From contig OX442320.1 in the NCBI GenBank assembly GCA_949358305.1, positions 6,340,259-6,404,258 of the forward strand: a stretch of DNA of 64,000 nt. Reading direction: 5' to 3'. The notes beneath the pieces were generated by a model that saw nothing but the letters and a program-made list of their open reading frames with translations, did not search any database and was not told the origin of the DNA. A program made the translations under genes and the position numbers. Below, piece after piece: positions 1 to 15,300 of this stretch. The DNA is from Strigamia acuminata (lineage: Eukaryota; Arthropoda; Chilopoda; Geophilomorpha; Linotaeniidae). The stretch's first letter is position 1. Each line of letters starts with the position of its first letter.

Positions 1-2092
1 ATGTTGATGACTCTCAGGTGTGACGAATGAGATCACAGCAGTGTGAAGCCCAAAATGCCAAGGATTAAACAACAACAGGAAACGGACAATAATTAAAAAA
101 ACAAACAAAAAATAAATTTAAAAATCTAAATATTTAAATTAACAAAAAAAAAAATATAACCAGATATGCAAAACGACATTGCGTGTCGTTTTGCTCGCGT
201 TACTGGTCGGAATTAATGAAATCCACAAAATAAATAAATAAATAACGAAAAGTGCCGGTGTTTTATTGTTGTTGTTGAATCTTGAGAAATATTTGATGGC
301 GAAGGGAAATTGTATCTTTTTACGAGGGGGCGGAGTAGCGTCCAGGTGGGACGTGGATGATTGCCCCAACACCCACCTCCACCCCTCCCCCTTTTTCCTA
401 ATTAAAGCGCGCGTCTGTCACGCGATCGGGTCTCACGATAATGCAACCACCTTCGGTGCACGGTGTGTGGGCGTAATTGAGTGGGCGCACATGAACAACT
501 CCCCGCATTTGATCGACAACTTTCTTTCTTTCTTTTTCTTCCGTTTAGAAATTTTTCCCCCTTTTTTTTTCTATTTTTCGCTCCTTTTCTATTATTATTC
601 TCGCTTTTTTTTTTTTCTTCTATTTTTTTTACTTCGCCGCTTTTGCATGAGTTGCGTGCCGTGCACAGGTGTGCGTGATGGATTCACACCTCAGGTGTTT
701 GGGAGGTGGTTGTTATTGAGTGGTGTCGTGTCACTTAAGGCAAATTATACGCTGCACCGATAAATTTCTATTTTTTAGATATATATATATAATTTTTTTT
801 TTTTTTTTCCTTTTCCGCCTTTTATTTTCCTCAAATCGAGCTGGAAAAGAAGAAAAAATGAATTTATTCAGTGTGTGTCAGTGACCACCTGACCAGCGGT
901 CATTACGGGCGAGGGGGCAGCGGCTAATACGCGAAACGAGCGCCAACTCGCGGCAATTAGACGAGATTAGCAGCTGTCCTGTCATCACTCGTCGGTGGGA
1001 CACGGGCATAAAGCAACACTCTTGAGGCGCCATTTTAACGGGAAGTGGTCATCACCGGGTCCCAGCTGACCAGTTGATGGCGATGTCCAAACGCGATTGC
1101 CACCTGGTCGTGCAGGACTTCATCACCCACCAGTGACCATCAACTGACACGACTAATGGCCGCTTTTTGATTGTCTTTTTCTTTCTTTTCCTCGCAATTT
1201 TTTCTACTCGTTTTTTATTTAATTTAAAGTCGAGAAAAATGTATAAAAAGAAATTTTTGCTCGTATTAAGGAAACGGGAAGAAGTTAATCCAATTTGGGG
1301 ATGATTGACGATGGAAAAGTTGCGAGGAAAATATTAAGTTGGAAAAGCACTTTTTTTTGGAGTAAAAAAAGGTTTTTGGGAGTGATTTGTGCTCAATTAA
1401 TGCTCGTGGACCCCCCTCTGCTTGTCTCATTCACCTGAGTCGGTGCAATGGCGGCATTACATCATGGCGTCGGTTTTTAATTCTCCCTGGAGACGGGGTC
1501 CCGTGCGTTCATCAGCTGTTAGCTGCTCCCGGAGGTCTCCTCGAGGATGTTAATTTGGTTAGCGAAGACCGGGATGCAGTTGGTCAGATCGTAAACACGA
1601 ATGTTAATGGGGGATTGGTCATCCACGGCTATGGTGGCTCGATACTTGTTTGGTTTAATTAATATTTGATTGACGCGAAGTTTTTTTTTTTTTTTGTTGT
1701 TTTTTTGGGAAGAAATGGTGGAAAATTTTTTTTTGGGTTTTTAATTTCTGGTAATTTGTGCAATTATTTAATTTCGTTAATTTTCGCGATGCGTGTAAGG
1801 AGTCGTTCAAGGATCTGATTTCCATCGCGTGTTTTTCGGCTTTGTGTATAAATTTTTATTTTTTTTTATAATGTAACGTAAAATATAATTGAATTTAATA
1901 ATATAATAATTTAATGCACGATTTTGATTTAATATCGTCTAGAAAAATAAATTAAATTCTGTTTTTACACGATTTATTTTGATTTAATAAGATTTCTTTG
2001 ATAACTGTAATTTTTACACGAAAGATTTAGGAAATTCCTCTTATTTGTCTCTTTTTACACGTTTTAAACGTAATAATAATAATAATATAATT

Positions 2093-2139
<47 letters not shown>

Positions 2140-2149
2140 TTAGTAAATC
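1..2149. other. Upstream region of the FANCJ gene, no gene recognised
   Basis: AT-rich DNA with long poly-T runs. The open frames here (for example 266-763 and 1387-1662) have low-complexity translations and no recognisable motif. A T-rich stretch ends in a possible splice acceptor (AG at 2142-2143) six bases before the FANCJ start codon, so a 5' untranslated exon may lie somewhere upstream. I could not locate it. Confidence 0.5.
2091..2141. repeat. (TTTA)n microsatellite
   Basis: About twelve TTTA units run directly into the putative acceptor TTATTAG just before the FANCJ start codon. Length change here would alter the polypyrimidine context of that acceptor, if the acceptor is used. Confidence 0.9.
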
Positions 2150-3194
2150 ATGTCCAGTGCGGGGAATTCGGACCACCATGTGTACACGATCCAAGGGATC
2201 ATCGTGCAATTTCCATACAAGGCTTATCCGTCTCAAATCGCCATGATGGAAAAGGTAATGAAAGGGTTGCAATTGAAAGATCAAACTGATTATTTTAATT
2301 CCTCCCATCGTGTGGGACCGGAAGTCGTACTCACGACGTCACAAAACCCACCAACCCCATCCCTAACCTCCATCTTGAATTTTTAAAAAACACAAATGCA
2401 AATTTGAATACTCCCGGGCCAATTGCGGTAGCATTACAAGGGTTAAAGATGAGGTACACACACAGAGCGAGGGGCTCTGCAAGAGGATGGGATAAAGGCC
2501 AAAGGCCAGTGCATGTAATGTCATTAGCCTGAGATTGCCCGGCCCTTGTTTAATCTAATTGTGCCATTAGTGGCCGCCTGGCAGCTAGTGGAGACGCTGG
2601 TCTGTCCAAACATGATTACCAAAAGTAGGGTACAGGGGCAGGGGGGGCTGCAGAGAGCCACCAACTTGGGAATATGGTGGCGAATAAGACGATCGTTGAG
2701 TTTTTATGTATTTTTTTTTGTTTTTTAGGTTCTGACTGGTCTTAAAAGGAGACAGAATTGTCTTTTGGAAAGCCCGACCGGAAGTGGAAAGAGTTTGGCG
2801 CTTTTATGTGCGAGTTTAGCGTGGTTGAAGCAAGAGAAAGGTATTTGATGTTTATTTTTTCGTTTGGGATTGTGTTTGGTTTGTTTGGAATCGATTTTTT
2901 GGGGTTAAAGAGTTGGAAGGATGTTTGCGTGGGCGGCCGCTGGTGGCAGCAGCGGCTTGTCCTTGGTTGAACCTGTTTAAAATTCTCGCGTGATTTCGGG
3001 GCAAATGGCAAAACGGTAGCGTGTGGTGACATCCGTCGTACATTTTGCGTATTTTATGTTGTTGTTTTTGGGCGTTTATGTGCGGGGGGAAAATGGGAAG
3101 GAAAAAGTGGCTCGTTAAGGCACTGGGCACTCGAATCGCCTCATTTAATTTCATACGTGAGAAATCTTTTTTAATTGTTCATTTAAAGTTTTGC

Positions 3195-3225
<31 letters not shown>

Positions 3226-3291
3226 TTTGTTAAATTTATTTCAATTTCTTTTCTTCTGTGATATGTGATAGCGTCGGCAGGTGCAAGTTTA

Positions 3292-3323
<32 letters not shown>

Positions 3324-6300
3324 AATTAATTTAATAAATAAGTAGGAGTTTGTTTGCATTTTCCTTGTCTGCAGTAATTTATTTTTGTTTTATTGAATAT
3401 AAAAAAGGAAAAAAAAATGTTTTTATTAGTCAGAGTTTATGTGTTTAAATCGTGTCAACTTTTTACTGGGAAATTTGTTTTAAGGAAATAACTTAAAACG
3501 GAGAAAAATAATAATAATAATATTAATAATAATAAGAATAATTATGTAAAAATACGAAAAACTAACAAAAATATCTTAAAAAATACGAAAAACTAACAAA
3601 AATATCTTAAAAAATACGAAAAACTAACAAAAATATCTTAAAAAATACGAAAAACTAACAAAAATATCTTAAAAAATACGAAAAATTAACAAAAATATCT
3701 TAAAAAACACTAAAAACAACAAAATAACAACAAAAATTTTATTTTAAATCATATTTTTGTGATTTTTCAAACCTAAAAAACACTAAAAACAACAAAATAA
3801 CAACAAAAATTATATTTTAAATCATATTTTTGTGATTTTTCAAACCTAAAAAACACTAAAAACAACAAAATAACAACAAAAATTATATTTTAAATCATAT
3901 TTTTGTGATTTTTCAAACCTAAAATGACGTATTTATTTGTTCACGGACTTATTGTACTTAAATTTTTTACTTTTTATTGCATAAAATGGAATTTTTAGTG
4001 CATATTATATTTTTTTTGCATAAATAACCGTTCTGCAATAACAACGATGATCGCAAATTAATTTTAAAAGCGGTGTAAAAACGTAAAAATATGACGTACA
4101 AGTCGTAAATCATATGAAGGAAGTTAGTGGTTCACATGCACTGACCAGGTGCAAACTTTTCAATTGGTACAATAATTTTTTCAGAGTGATGTTTATGAAA
4201 GGAGGAAGTTGCTTTTAACGCGTGTAAGGTGCGATGATAAGGGAAAAATTTGTTTGTATTCGAGAGCCAAGGTGCGAGGAAACGTATCTGAAAGCTCCAT
4301 TTGGAACAAAACAAAAAGCAAACTCGAAAACAACACGCCATAAGTGCAAACACACTTGATTTCTCTTCACCTCCTTTGTCTTCAACACCCACGGATCCCG
4401 CTGATTAATTTCCAATTTAGTTCACAGCTTTCTTCCTCATTTCATTCGCATTTCGAGGAATTACAAACACAAAACATTTTATATCTTGATTTTTATTAAA
4501 TTTGATTTTAACTGTTGCAAAAATCAATTTCTTCCTCTCCATGTTAATCCTATGGGAAGTTTCGTCCCGGAGAAAAAAATTTCAAAAAAATGCGATTCCC
4601 CACTTGAATAAGAATCACAACTTAATGCAAACACTTAAAGATGTAACACACACACATATACATTCATGTATACTGGAAGGGAGAGGATTTTTTTTTTTTT
4701 TGGTGGAGGTTTGTGAAGTCGCCGGCACCGGTGTCTCTTTGATTTGCGCCGCTCTCATCTTTGTTTTCAGCTGATTTGTCACGTGCGCTTCGTGGATGTT
4801 GTTGTATGGGCTGGAGTAGTGGAGTCTGGGTGTGGCAAATGGCTTGTTTTTTAAATTTTTTTTTTTTTGGAGTAGTTGAGTAGTAGTTAGGAGTGTTTGT
4901 GTGTGGCGTGTTGTCGGGGCGCCATGACGGCTATGTCCATTTGCCTCACTTCTCTTAATAGTTCAATTACATGCGAAACGAGAGGCGTTAAGCTAATGCA
5001 CGTTTCTTGTCGTTGCTGGCCGACCTCCACCTCCACTTCTTGTGTGTCGCCGCCACCTTTCTTGTTTCTCTAATTCCTCTTTTTATCGCACAGTGGCGTC
5101 CGGGCACCCTCCTCGCAGGTAAACGCCATTAAATGGAGAACACACCTTTTATCTTCACTTTAAAATTTTTTTTTTATGATAAGAATTTAAAAAGTATTTT
5201 TTTTCACACCTCGAATTTTAAAAATAAAATAATAATTTTTTTTTTTTGGATTTATTAAAAATTATTGTTTGAAAATTTGAAAGGGAAATTATTTGTTGAC
5301 AATGACAGATTTAACTGTCTTTTAACACTTGCGTTTGCGCGTTTTTCCTCGTGAATCACTACCCACGGTTTGCAACACATAATGGAAAAGAAAAAAAGAT
5401 ATTTTTTAGTAAATTCGCAGTGAATTACGAGCTGTTGTGACCAGTTTTACGCCGCTGTTCCGCTGTGGGGTGTCCGGAAATGATTTAATCCTTTAATCTT
5501 TAACTTTATGTGTTTGTGTTGATGACCTGTTGTGTGGTTTTCTTCACCTTTCGTTTCGCTTTTTTTTACGTTAATAATTTTATGGAAAAAAGTTGACATT
5601 TTTTTCGGGGTCCCGGGGGTTTGTTTATTTTATTTTCGCTTTTTATTATTGAAATTGTTACGCATGTGGCCGCCATTTTTACATATTTGTTTTTTTTTTT
5701 TGGTCCCAAGGTGACGTGGTTTTTTTGTTTTTTACGACGGCGTGTTTCGCGTTTATATTTGTCACTTTTTATACGTTTATCGACTCGTTAGTCGACGTTG
5801 GCGGCGAGGAAAAGTATTATTCGAATAAAAATAAAACAAAGTGAAATAATTACAATAAATAACAGCGCGAAAACAAGACTTATTTCCCTAATGTTTAAAG
5901 TAAATATGAGTAAATTTAGTTTCGTGCGCTTTCCAGCTAAATTTATGCTTGTCAGCGTCTTCTGTAATTACAACGCGAAGCTTTTAGCTCGTAAAAATTT
6001 AACATAATTCCTCATCTGCATTAAATTGCGAGAAATAAAACACGGAATGGATAATAAATTAATTTTTAAAATATAAAAAAAATAAAAAAAATTTTTAGTA
6101 ATTTTTTAAGCGTTTTTTCGTTGTAATTTAATTGAAATTTGATGGTTTGATTGAATTGAGGTGAAAATTGTTGGTGTGGTCAAAAGAGGAAGCTTTGGAA
6201 AAGGTGTTTGCAGCTCCCTCATAATTGGCTACGTCCCTAAGTGGACATAAACAATGCGATCGTGCAACGCGTGCGTTTTTCTGGCTGCACCTTCCGCCTC

Positions 6301-9300
6301 CCCTGAATTCACACGAGCGTCGGAAGAGGCAGGTGGGTGGTGGACGATAAATTATAACACTGTCTAATTGTGTCCGTGCGAGACGTTTTTTTTTTTCTTT
6401 TTGAGACAACAGCAGCTGCAACAAAAACACCTCGTTGAGCAACTGACACTCGAATTAAATGATAAATTAAGTGAAGAAAAAAGAAAAAGGAAAAAAATTA
6501 TTTTTTTTTGGGTATTTTTTCTTATTTAATTGAATTTAGTTGCGTGGGTCTTTCAATCTGCTGCACACAAGTGGCGTTTTAATTTCTGTTCGGTGGCGTT
6601 TCGTGTGGGCGTCTTTTCGGTTTGTTATTCAGCAAATTTTTATTACACGACAAGTTGCAGCTGTTTTATGAATTTATTTGAATTTATTTGAAATTTTATG
6701 TGAATTTTTTATTTTTTTTTATTTTTTTGTATTTAAACTCGAATAATATGATGAGCAATTTGGTTCCCGCCTCCTTCGCTTGATGTCTACGTGTGTGTAT
6801 AATGTTCAATTTCCGTTGTTCTTTTATCACTTCCTTTTCGTCGCTTCTCGTTTTTTTCTTCGCGTGCAACAAGACGCGACCTCCACTAAACTCTATGGAT
6901 TTTTTTATTTTTTTATTTTTGTTTTTTTCATTTCCTTTTGTCTATTTTTTTGCTTTTTATTGCACTTTGGTGGACTCATCCTCGGCTCATCCCCCTCGGA
7001 AAACTTTATATAGTTTGAAAAAAGTCAATTTTGTTTACATTTCCTATTAGATAGCCTTGGAATAAATTAATAACTCACGTGAGCTCATCTTTCCATCGAT
7101 TTATTAATCACTCAAACAAGCAACAACAACATTTCATGCAAATTTTCTCCAATTTCCCCTTATACATAAAACATAATCACATAATTCACAAAATAAACAC
7201 TAAAAATTAAATAAAAAAAAAATATTTAGGCCTATATACACAAATTTTGTTATTTTTCTTGTTTTGTTTTTCAATTTGTTAAACCATAGGCGCCAGTTGT
7301 GTTTCTTCTCACGAGTTTTATCAGCGGGCGCCATCTTGTGCATCCATGGCCACTGTCTAGTCTGTTTGTTTGGGGCGCATACCTGTGTTTTGACACCGCT
7401 CTGGCCCAAGGAGCTCGCCCAAGCTCGTAACTCAAACTCCCAATGGACACATTCCATCCGTATGGGTGTCTCGAGCGCTTTCCGTCCTTTCCACATCTTT
7501 TCCCCCGCACTTCTCCCTCCGCGAACCGAACGAACCAACGTCGTGCACGGTTCGGAAAAACATAAAAATTTCTTGTCCAATTAATCAGACCCATAAATGC
7601 CATTTACGCATCGTTTTGTACGTTCCCCGAATTTACGACGATCGTTAATTGGACGTGTATAGGGGTCGCTAGGACGCCACACTAATGACGGGCCTTGCAC
7701 GGATCTTTTTCGTCGAGGGGCGCGCGACCACATCAAATTTATGGCACGAGCTTCTCACCTCATGCGCGTGGCACGAGGAAAGGCCACGGTGGGCGGGAGT
7801 GTGTTTATTTCCCTTGGGAACGTCTGTGCTCACCTGTGTAAATCTGTCAAGGCGGGTGACAGCGGAAAAAAATGAAAAAAATGAAAAAAAAAGTGGAAAA
7901 AGTGGAAAAAATTAAAGAAAACGGTTTTATTCGACGAATTAAAAGGTGGAAGGGTTTTTTTTAAAGGTTTATTATATATGGGAAGGAAATTTGGTGTTTT
8001 TTTGTGTTTGTTTTGAACCTGTGATTAAAATTCCTCGGAGGATGTTCACAGGTGGGGAAGGCTGAGAGAAAGAGAAATCTTTTTTGATGAACGATTGCGA
8101 TCGGAAGAGATCGAGATAGCAATTAATCGAGTTGGGGATGTTTTCACGGGGTTTGCAGCACACCTTTCTCATTACCCGTCCTCACCTGGCCCATGCCAGA
8201 TGGTCACGAAGACGCTACTGCACATCGCCATGACAACTGTCAACGTTCTTGCTCGTTTCTCACTCTGGAAACACGCCAACTGCAACTGTCATCTCGGTCC
8301 GATGTGCTTGTCGTGTGCCGGTGTTTTTAATGACCTTCCTGGATGGTTGACGCGGGTTTTTGGCTAAGCTGCGCACGTATTTTGGTGCGGTCGTAAATTT
8401 GAAATGCTGGATTGGGTTTTGCAAGTCGTTGCTCAGTTGGTTTTTGGGTGGGGAATAGAGATAAATGTGAATAAATGAATTTGGGACGTGGATTTCCTGG
8501 TTTTTTGGGTTTTTCTGATGTATAATTTGATGTTTTTGGACTAAAAGTGTTTGATTTGTAGGCTTAAGTTGCGTTTTAGCGTGAAATACGAGCGAAATTT
8601 ACTCGGGGAGGTGAAAAATGACCGTGTGTAACGAATTTTTAGTCTCACGGTTTGTCTTGATGGTTTTTTTGTCGTATTATAACACGAATTAACATTCCAA
8701 ACGATTTTTTTTTATAAAAAATTCAAAATTTACAAGAAATTTAACATATTTTTGCAATTTAACATCAAAACAAGACGAAGAAATCCCGTTTTGTTATTAA
8801 TTTCAACTCCTTTTGCCTAATTAATACTTGAACGAGCTTATTAAATCATCAAACACATAATTCTTAACGAAAAAAAAATTTTTTTGTAACCGCCGAAAAT
8901 ATAAAATTATTTCCCCCGACTTCGGGCGACCATTCCCCGCGACTCATTCCCGCATCTCCCGTCCGAATCTCAATCACTCCAACAACTCATTTTCCACCTT
9001 TCTCTAATCAACTTTTACGACTCTCCTTAATACCATCATTAAAACAACCTCATTTTTCAACCCCTAATTAATTCTAACTTCTCAAAATCAAAAAAAAAAA
9101 TAGAGGGGGTCATCCTAATTGGCTGCCGTTTAATAAATCGAGTCGAAATTTCCTTGAAACGCGATCCGCAAAACGATTCGACGCTTATTCCGAACGGAAT
9201 TACAATCAGAATCGAATGAAAAAAGCGGGGTTTCTTTGGGGTTAGCCATTTTGAACGCGCACTTTTCAACTGCGTAATTGGAGGGAAAAAGGAACGAGCC

Positions 9301-12300
9301 AAAGGGCTCCGACTAAACCCATACTCGGGTATCCGAATCTAATTCACCCGCAACAAAAGAAGGATTTACTGCCCTCCGCACCACTTGACTCTTTAAACCC
9401 ATTTACATTTATTCCCCACGAACGTGCGGGGAAGCCCAACCGCCCCGCGAGCAAAAAAAACCCGAAAACGAAGGAAAATTGGAGAAAAATTCGAGAAAAA
9501 CGGTGTCCAGTTACCTTGAAACGCCACACCGCACTCCCTGCGTCCACTACCGACGTCCCGACACGTGTGGGTCCACGAAAACACCCCTGACTAATGACCT
9601 ATTGAAGATTTCGGCGGCCAATCTAAGAAGCGCGCTCATTTTCGCCCCATCAAATTCGCTTAAAATTTCCATTTTTCGCATTCTTGGGGGTCCCCATTGA
9701 TTGACAACGAGGGGCCTAAAGAGGAAGTGATTCGGGATTTAATCGTTTCGATTTCCATATTTTTTTTTGCTGTTTCCTGCTTGTCATTGTTTTATTTTTG
9801 TCATGCATGTACCGATGTTACCCAATAAATTATTGCAGGTTGAATGGCGCTTTGTGTGTGCGGATATTTTGTTCGTTTCTGTCCTGATTGCGACGAGGAA
9901 ACGGAAAAATAATAATTTTTGTTTTATTATTTCATTCTTTCGTGTTGTTGCAATTTTCCTTCTTCTTTGATGTTCTTCACACATGAATTAATTTTGTGCT
10001 TTGAGTGCGAGGGCGCCACTGGGCGGCATGTCTTTGAGCGCGCTGTTGTTTGCGCGGCTCGAGGCTCCACCCCCGTCACCCGGGGAACAGCTGCGGGGGC
10101 GGATGACAGCTTGTTCGTTCGAGGCGCACTCGGAACGCCTCGCTCGGCGCGCGATTGGACGCCACACGTGCGCCGGCGCCCAGTCGGGTGACGGCAGCGG
10201 TACCACGCCCACGCGTCGACATCTGAATAAGATTGGTGGGGGGAGGGAGGGAGGGTGGTTTGCGTTGCCAAGACAACGGATCCTCAGAAATTCTTGTTGC
10301 GATCACCTTCCCCCGCGGGCGGTGGGGTGGGAGGTTGAGGTGTCCTTTGTGTTTGATGTGCGTCACGTGATGGGGTCGCGAATTTATAATAAATTTAGAA
10401 TTTTTATATTTTTTTTTTTTATAAATTTTTTTTTTTTTTTTTTTTAGAGTTGGTCGAGAAACAGAACGCTGAGACGGACGCGATTGAAGAGTCAGGTGAG
10501 GAGAGGGTTTAATGGGGAAATTTGAGATTTTTTGATGGAAATGACGTAATTAATGCGGTTTTTTGGAATGTAAAAATATCCATTAACTGCGATGAGTTTG
10601 CGAAGCCTGTTTTAATCACCAGGGCAACGGAGTCGTGTAATAGTTGATGCGGTGCGTTGGCATGGCAACGCAGCATCAGCGTGCGATGAAAGAGAAGCCG
10701 TTCGTTCGCTCGGTTCGGTCGTTCGTTCGTTGGTTGGTTCGTCCGAGCTGGCGGTATTAATTTTAATTGAGTCCCGGTTGGATTTTAAATTGCCTTTTCC
10801 CTTCTTTTCTTCGGTATGGCTTTGGCTTTAATGACCGACCGATCCACGACTCAATCATACACCATTTTTGCGTCTTTTTGGCGCTGCTGCACCCTCGTCG
10901 CAAAAAAGGCCTATCGGTTCGTCTTTTATAATCCGACTTCTTAGGTTTTTTTTTTCATCAGCTTTCATCGGCTCGGGGCATCGAGTGCTGGTTATTGATT
11001 CTTCATCGTTGACTCATTCCAATCCAAACACGATAACGTTGTATTTTGCTAATTTTTGCATCCCTCTGCACTAAAAAATGCAATTTTTCGTTAAAAAATT
11101 GCAATTAGTGTTCGGAAATTGTGGAAATTGAGAAAAAATTGCAAATAAAGTTCGAAAATTGTTCGGAAATTGTTGAAATGAACAAAAAATTGCAAATAAG
11201 GCTCGAGAATTGTTGAAATTGACCAAAAAATTGGAAATAAGGCTCGAAAATTGTTGAAAGTGACCAAAAAGTTGCAAATAAGGCTCGAAAATTGTTGAAA
11301 TTGACCAAAAAGTTGCAACTAAGGCTCGAAAATTGTTGAAATTGAGCAAAAAAATGCAAATAAGGTTTGAAAATCGTCCAAATCGACAACAGAAATGATT
11401 CCGGAAGCTGAAATTCCCCCGGAAACGGACGATTTTGCTCGTTTTTCGCTATTTATTGGTATTTATTATTCTCAATATTACTCGACAAAGCGAGGATGAA
11501 AGGAGAGTCGAGGGGTGGGGGTAGCCGTGTAGGGGTTGTGGATATTTGGTTGGTCGAGGTCCCAGCTGGAGGGCCCTTGCTTTCTACTCGTCATTCTCCC
11601 CAACTCCATTTTTCTCCTTTTCATTTTTGATGGCGGTTTGCGTCGAGCCGAGTCTCACTTTCCCCTCACTCACCCTCTCCATGGTCTCCTACGTCCTCCG
11701 CGTCTCATTAATCAGTGGCAGCCGTGATTGGCTACTCCTGCTCCCGATTGACACAACGGCTCCACCCATCCTCGGCAAGGGGTGACCAGACCCCACCCAT
11801 CCACATCCGGAGGTGCATTATGGGATTGATGGAAATTGAAAATTTAAAAAAAAAAAATTATTTTTTCGCAAAATTTTGATTTTTATTTTATCACAAAATT
11901 TTCTTTTTTCTAAATTCGTGATCACAAAACGCGCGTAATTAAAACCGGGTTACCCATTCCGGATGTCAATCAGTGCACGGATGATCCCCGAATGGAAAAC
12001 GACTTGTTTTCAGTTGCTATGACGACCGCACGGCACTTGAACGTAAGAACAAGAGTCGCGCGGAAGGAAACGCCATTTATTTCTCATCCGCACACACGGA
12101 TCCTTTTTATCCCCCTCTTAATTCCCCTTCCCCTCGTGTGGACCTCCTTGCACAAATGGCATTTACTTTAATTATAATATCCCGTCGACATTGTGCCCTC
12201 GGATATTTTTCCATCGCCAAATCTGTTGCTGCGCGCTCATCCCTCGTGATTGGTTCGTTATTCACAAGGGTATGCAAATTATCCACCCTCCCATGTTGCC

Positions 12301-15300
12301 CACGACCCCCTGAACGCCATCCCCCTCGTTTCGCCTTTATGTCGGCATAATGGAGCTGGAATTCAATCATAGGCGTTTCTCACGGCGACTCTTTTATTCC
12401 CCCACGTTCTCTCGTTGGACTAAGGGTTGCTCGGGTGGTTCGGGAGGGACCAATAGAAATTTGGACGGATTTTGAGATGTTTTTTGTTGTTTTTGTTGTG
12501 TATAAAAATTAATAATGGAGGGGGAAAGTGTTTTTTGTCTTTTGTTTTTGCTGCGTTGGGTTTTATTGCATTTATTTTTTGTTTGGACGTTTTGTGAGTT
12601 TTCTTTATTCGGATCTTCTGGCGGGGAGAGATCAAAGAGAGAGTTGGTTTTGGTGCTGGACCGACGAAATGGGAAATTAAAGCGTTGGAAAGCGACGGAG
12701 GGTTTCCCTGGCGACGATAAATCAAATTAACGGATGCAGTTTTCTCGAGTTTTCTCGTGATGGATTTTTTTTTTATTTTTTTTTTATTTTTTTTTTATTA
12801 TTTTGGTCGCATTTGGTATTCGAGGCACAAAGCAATCGTGCAATATTCATCGTGCAATCAACTCGTCATAGTTTGACGCGACTGCGTTCATTATGCGTCT
12901 TTAAGTGCCACTTTTCGATTTCGAGTTGTTGGTAAATTTGTCACGACCAATTTTCAATTGTAGTATAATGAAGACATTTTTTTTTTGGGTTCGGTTAATG
13001 AATTATGTTTGTTTCTTGTAGGAAATTGCGGTTTTGCGTGCGATGGGTGCGACGATGGGCTCGCGGACGAGGAAAACGGAGCGTTCGGTCAAGATTTGTC
13101 GCTTGTCGATTCGACTCAAGATGCTGCGGATGAATACGACGATGCAGATGATTTTGAAGTCACGATTAAAAAGAAACCGCGTCAGGTAACGGAAAAACGA
13201 GAGAAAATACACTAATTTTTGCAGTTTTTGTGGCCATTTTTGTCCCTGGGTGGACGCGAGGACCAAAGAGAGAGACAAAAAGCAAAAATTGACATTTTAA
13301 ATGGAAAGTTTAGGCTTAAAAATCAAAATTAAATCGGTAGTGCCATATTTCTCGATTTATCACGATCCGAAGAGTGATTGAGGCTTAAAACCATTGAAAA
13401 CGAACCGCATTTCATCCTAAACTCTAAAAATGACATCATTTTGTCTATAATAAATCATTGGCAACATTAAAAGTCCAGATTACACTGAGAAATGTCGTAA
13501 AATTAGCATTTTTACAATCCAGAATAATATATTTCCGAATAAAAATCACTTCTATTTGCAAAGCGCAATTATACAGAACAAGGAAACAAATTTTGTCATT
13601 TCTCAACACGCAAAAAAATTGATTTCCCAAGCAAAAAAAGATTATTTATCGCATCATTTTTCTCTCTCGAAATTCAGGTCCCACAAACACCTTCGTCCAA
13701 ACCAACCACGACCAACCACCCACCAAAACAACAACAACAACAACAGCAACAGCCAAAACGAAGGTATAATAATCTCTCGTCTCGTCTCCCTCTGCGCCAA
13801 ACAGAGACAAACTCGCGTTGCTCATCATTTCTCGAGGTTGATGAGCAGAGATACGGTGCCCTTGGGCGGCCAACATTTCTTACTTTCATCTCCCCCTTCA
13901 CATGCACTTTGTTGTCATCAGCTCCCCCCCTGTTCTCCATTCCGAATCCCATTAGAACAAACAAAAGACATCGCCCACGCAGGCAATGCGCTACAAAACG
14001 CAAGTTTGCGCAATTTTTTGGCCTCGAAACGCGGCCGGGACGCCGGGAGATGTAATTTTCGTTGTAACGAGTTCCCGGAATTTTTCCCGCACCACAGGTG
14101 CTCGTTGGGTAAACAAGAGCGGGACAAAAGGTCCTTTGAAGAGACCTAATAAAGGAGGCTGTCTTGGATCAGTGATACGGACACGATGTAAAAAGACAGC
14201 GAGGTCTCACTCCTCCTCCTCCTTTTTCCTTGTTCGCGGACCCCTCAATCACGCACCCTCGTCCGTTTTGCTCGATTCACAGAAACAAAGATGATCCCCG
14301 CTCGTAACCCCGATTTCTTTCATTGCACTCGTATTGTTTCGCTCATGTTTTTCATCTTTTTTGACTGCAGGCAGTTGCCGAAGATTTATTTCGGGACGCG
14401 CACACACAAGCAGATCGCACAGCTGATCCGGGAATTGGCGAAAACCTCGTACGCCGATGTCAAGTGAGCGCACAATTTGAAAGATTTTTGCAATTTAGTC
14501 GTCGCGTTTAGAGAAACGGGTTTTCGGACTCGATATTTCATGAGGTTTGTCCGTTTTGCATGAACTTGTGACCGCAGCCGCCAGCGCTTGTCGTCGCATA
14601 TTTATAAAGGTCGCTTCGCTTGAGATCTGAATCTCTGGCTTTTCAATATTCATTTTGAATGCACGTGAAGGTCGAAAGTTGGAGACGGAAAAGAAAGAAT
14701 TCAAGTTTAAACGATTTATTCTTGGACCGTGAATGCTCTCGTTGATTGAATGTGGTGTAACCCTTTACCGCGCGGGTCTAAATTGACTAAAACGACTAAA
14801 TTTAATATCTAAATTGATTAAAACAACTAAATACAATATATAAATTGCCTAAAACGACGGAATTAAATATTCAAATTAACTAAAACGACCGAATTCATTA
14901 TCTAAATTGCCTAAAACGACCGAATTCAATATCTAAATTGCCTAAAGCGACTGAATTCAATATCTAAATTGTCTAAAACGATTGAATCCAATATCTAAAG
15001 TGCTAAAACGACTAAAAAAAATGTCTAAATTGACTAAAACGGATGAATTCAATATTTAAATGGACTAAAACGACTAAAAAAAAATGTCTACCGGTAAATT
15101 GACCAAAACGATTAAAATAAATGTCTAAATTGAACAGAACGGCTAAAATAAATGTTTAAATTGAACAGAACGGCTAAAATAAATGTCTAAATTGAACAGA
15201 ACGGCTAAAATAAATGTCTAAATTGAACAGAACGGCTAAAATTAATGTCTAAATTGACTAGAAAACTAAATTAAATGTCTAAATTGAACAGAACGGCTTA

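Larger units (their letters stand above)
2841..10447 (+). other. FANCJ intron 2 (7.6 kb)
   Basis: No second gene is recognised inside it. It holds poly-T runs, two tandem-repeat arrays at 3549-3921 and GC-rich islands at about 7320-7560 and 9990-10270, where open frames occur on both strands with no family motif. These look like composition artefacts or regulatory islands. Confidence 0.6.

Noticed and set aside
2255..2386. Extension of FANCJ exon 1 through [10 protein letters not shown]
   Set aside because: It looks like the ILRGLN block, but AAAAG|GTAATG is a strong donor and exon 2 at 2729 supplies [16 protein letters not shown] in phase.
7200..7603. Overlapping 106-126-residue open frames on both strands
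   Set aside because: GC-richer island inside FANCJ intron 2; no motif, no splice logic, and open on both strands, as expected from composition.
9927..10447. Long frames (114 and 148 residues) on both strands next to FANCJ exon 3
   Set aside because: GC-rich, arginine/alanine-rich translations with no family signal. A loose resemblance to a Walker region disappeared once the true Walker A exon was found at 2729-2840.
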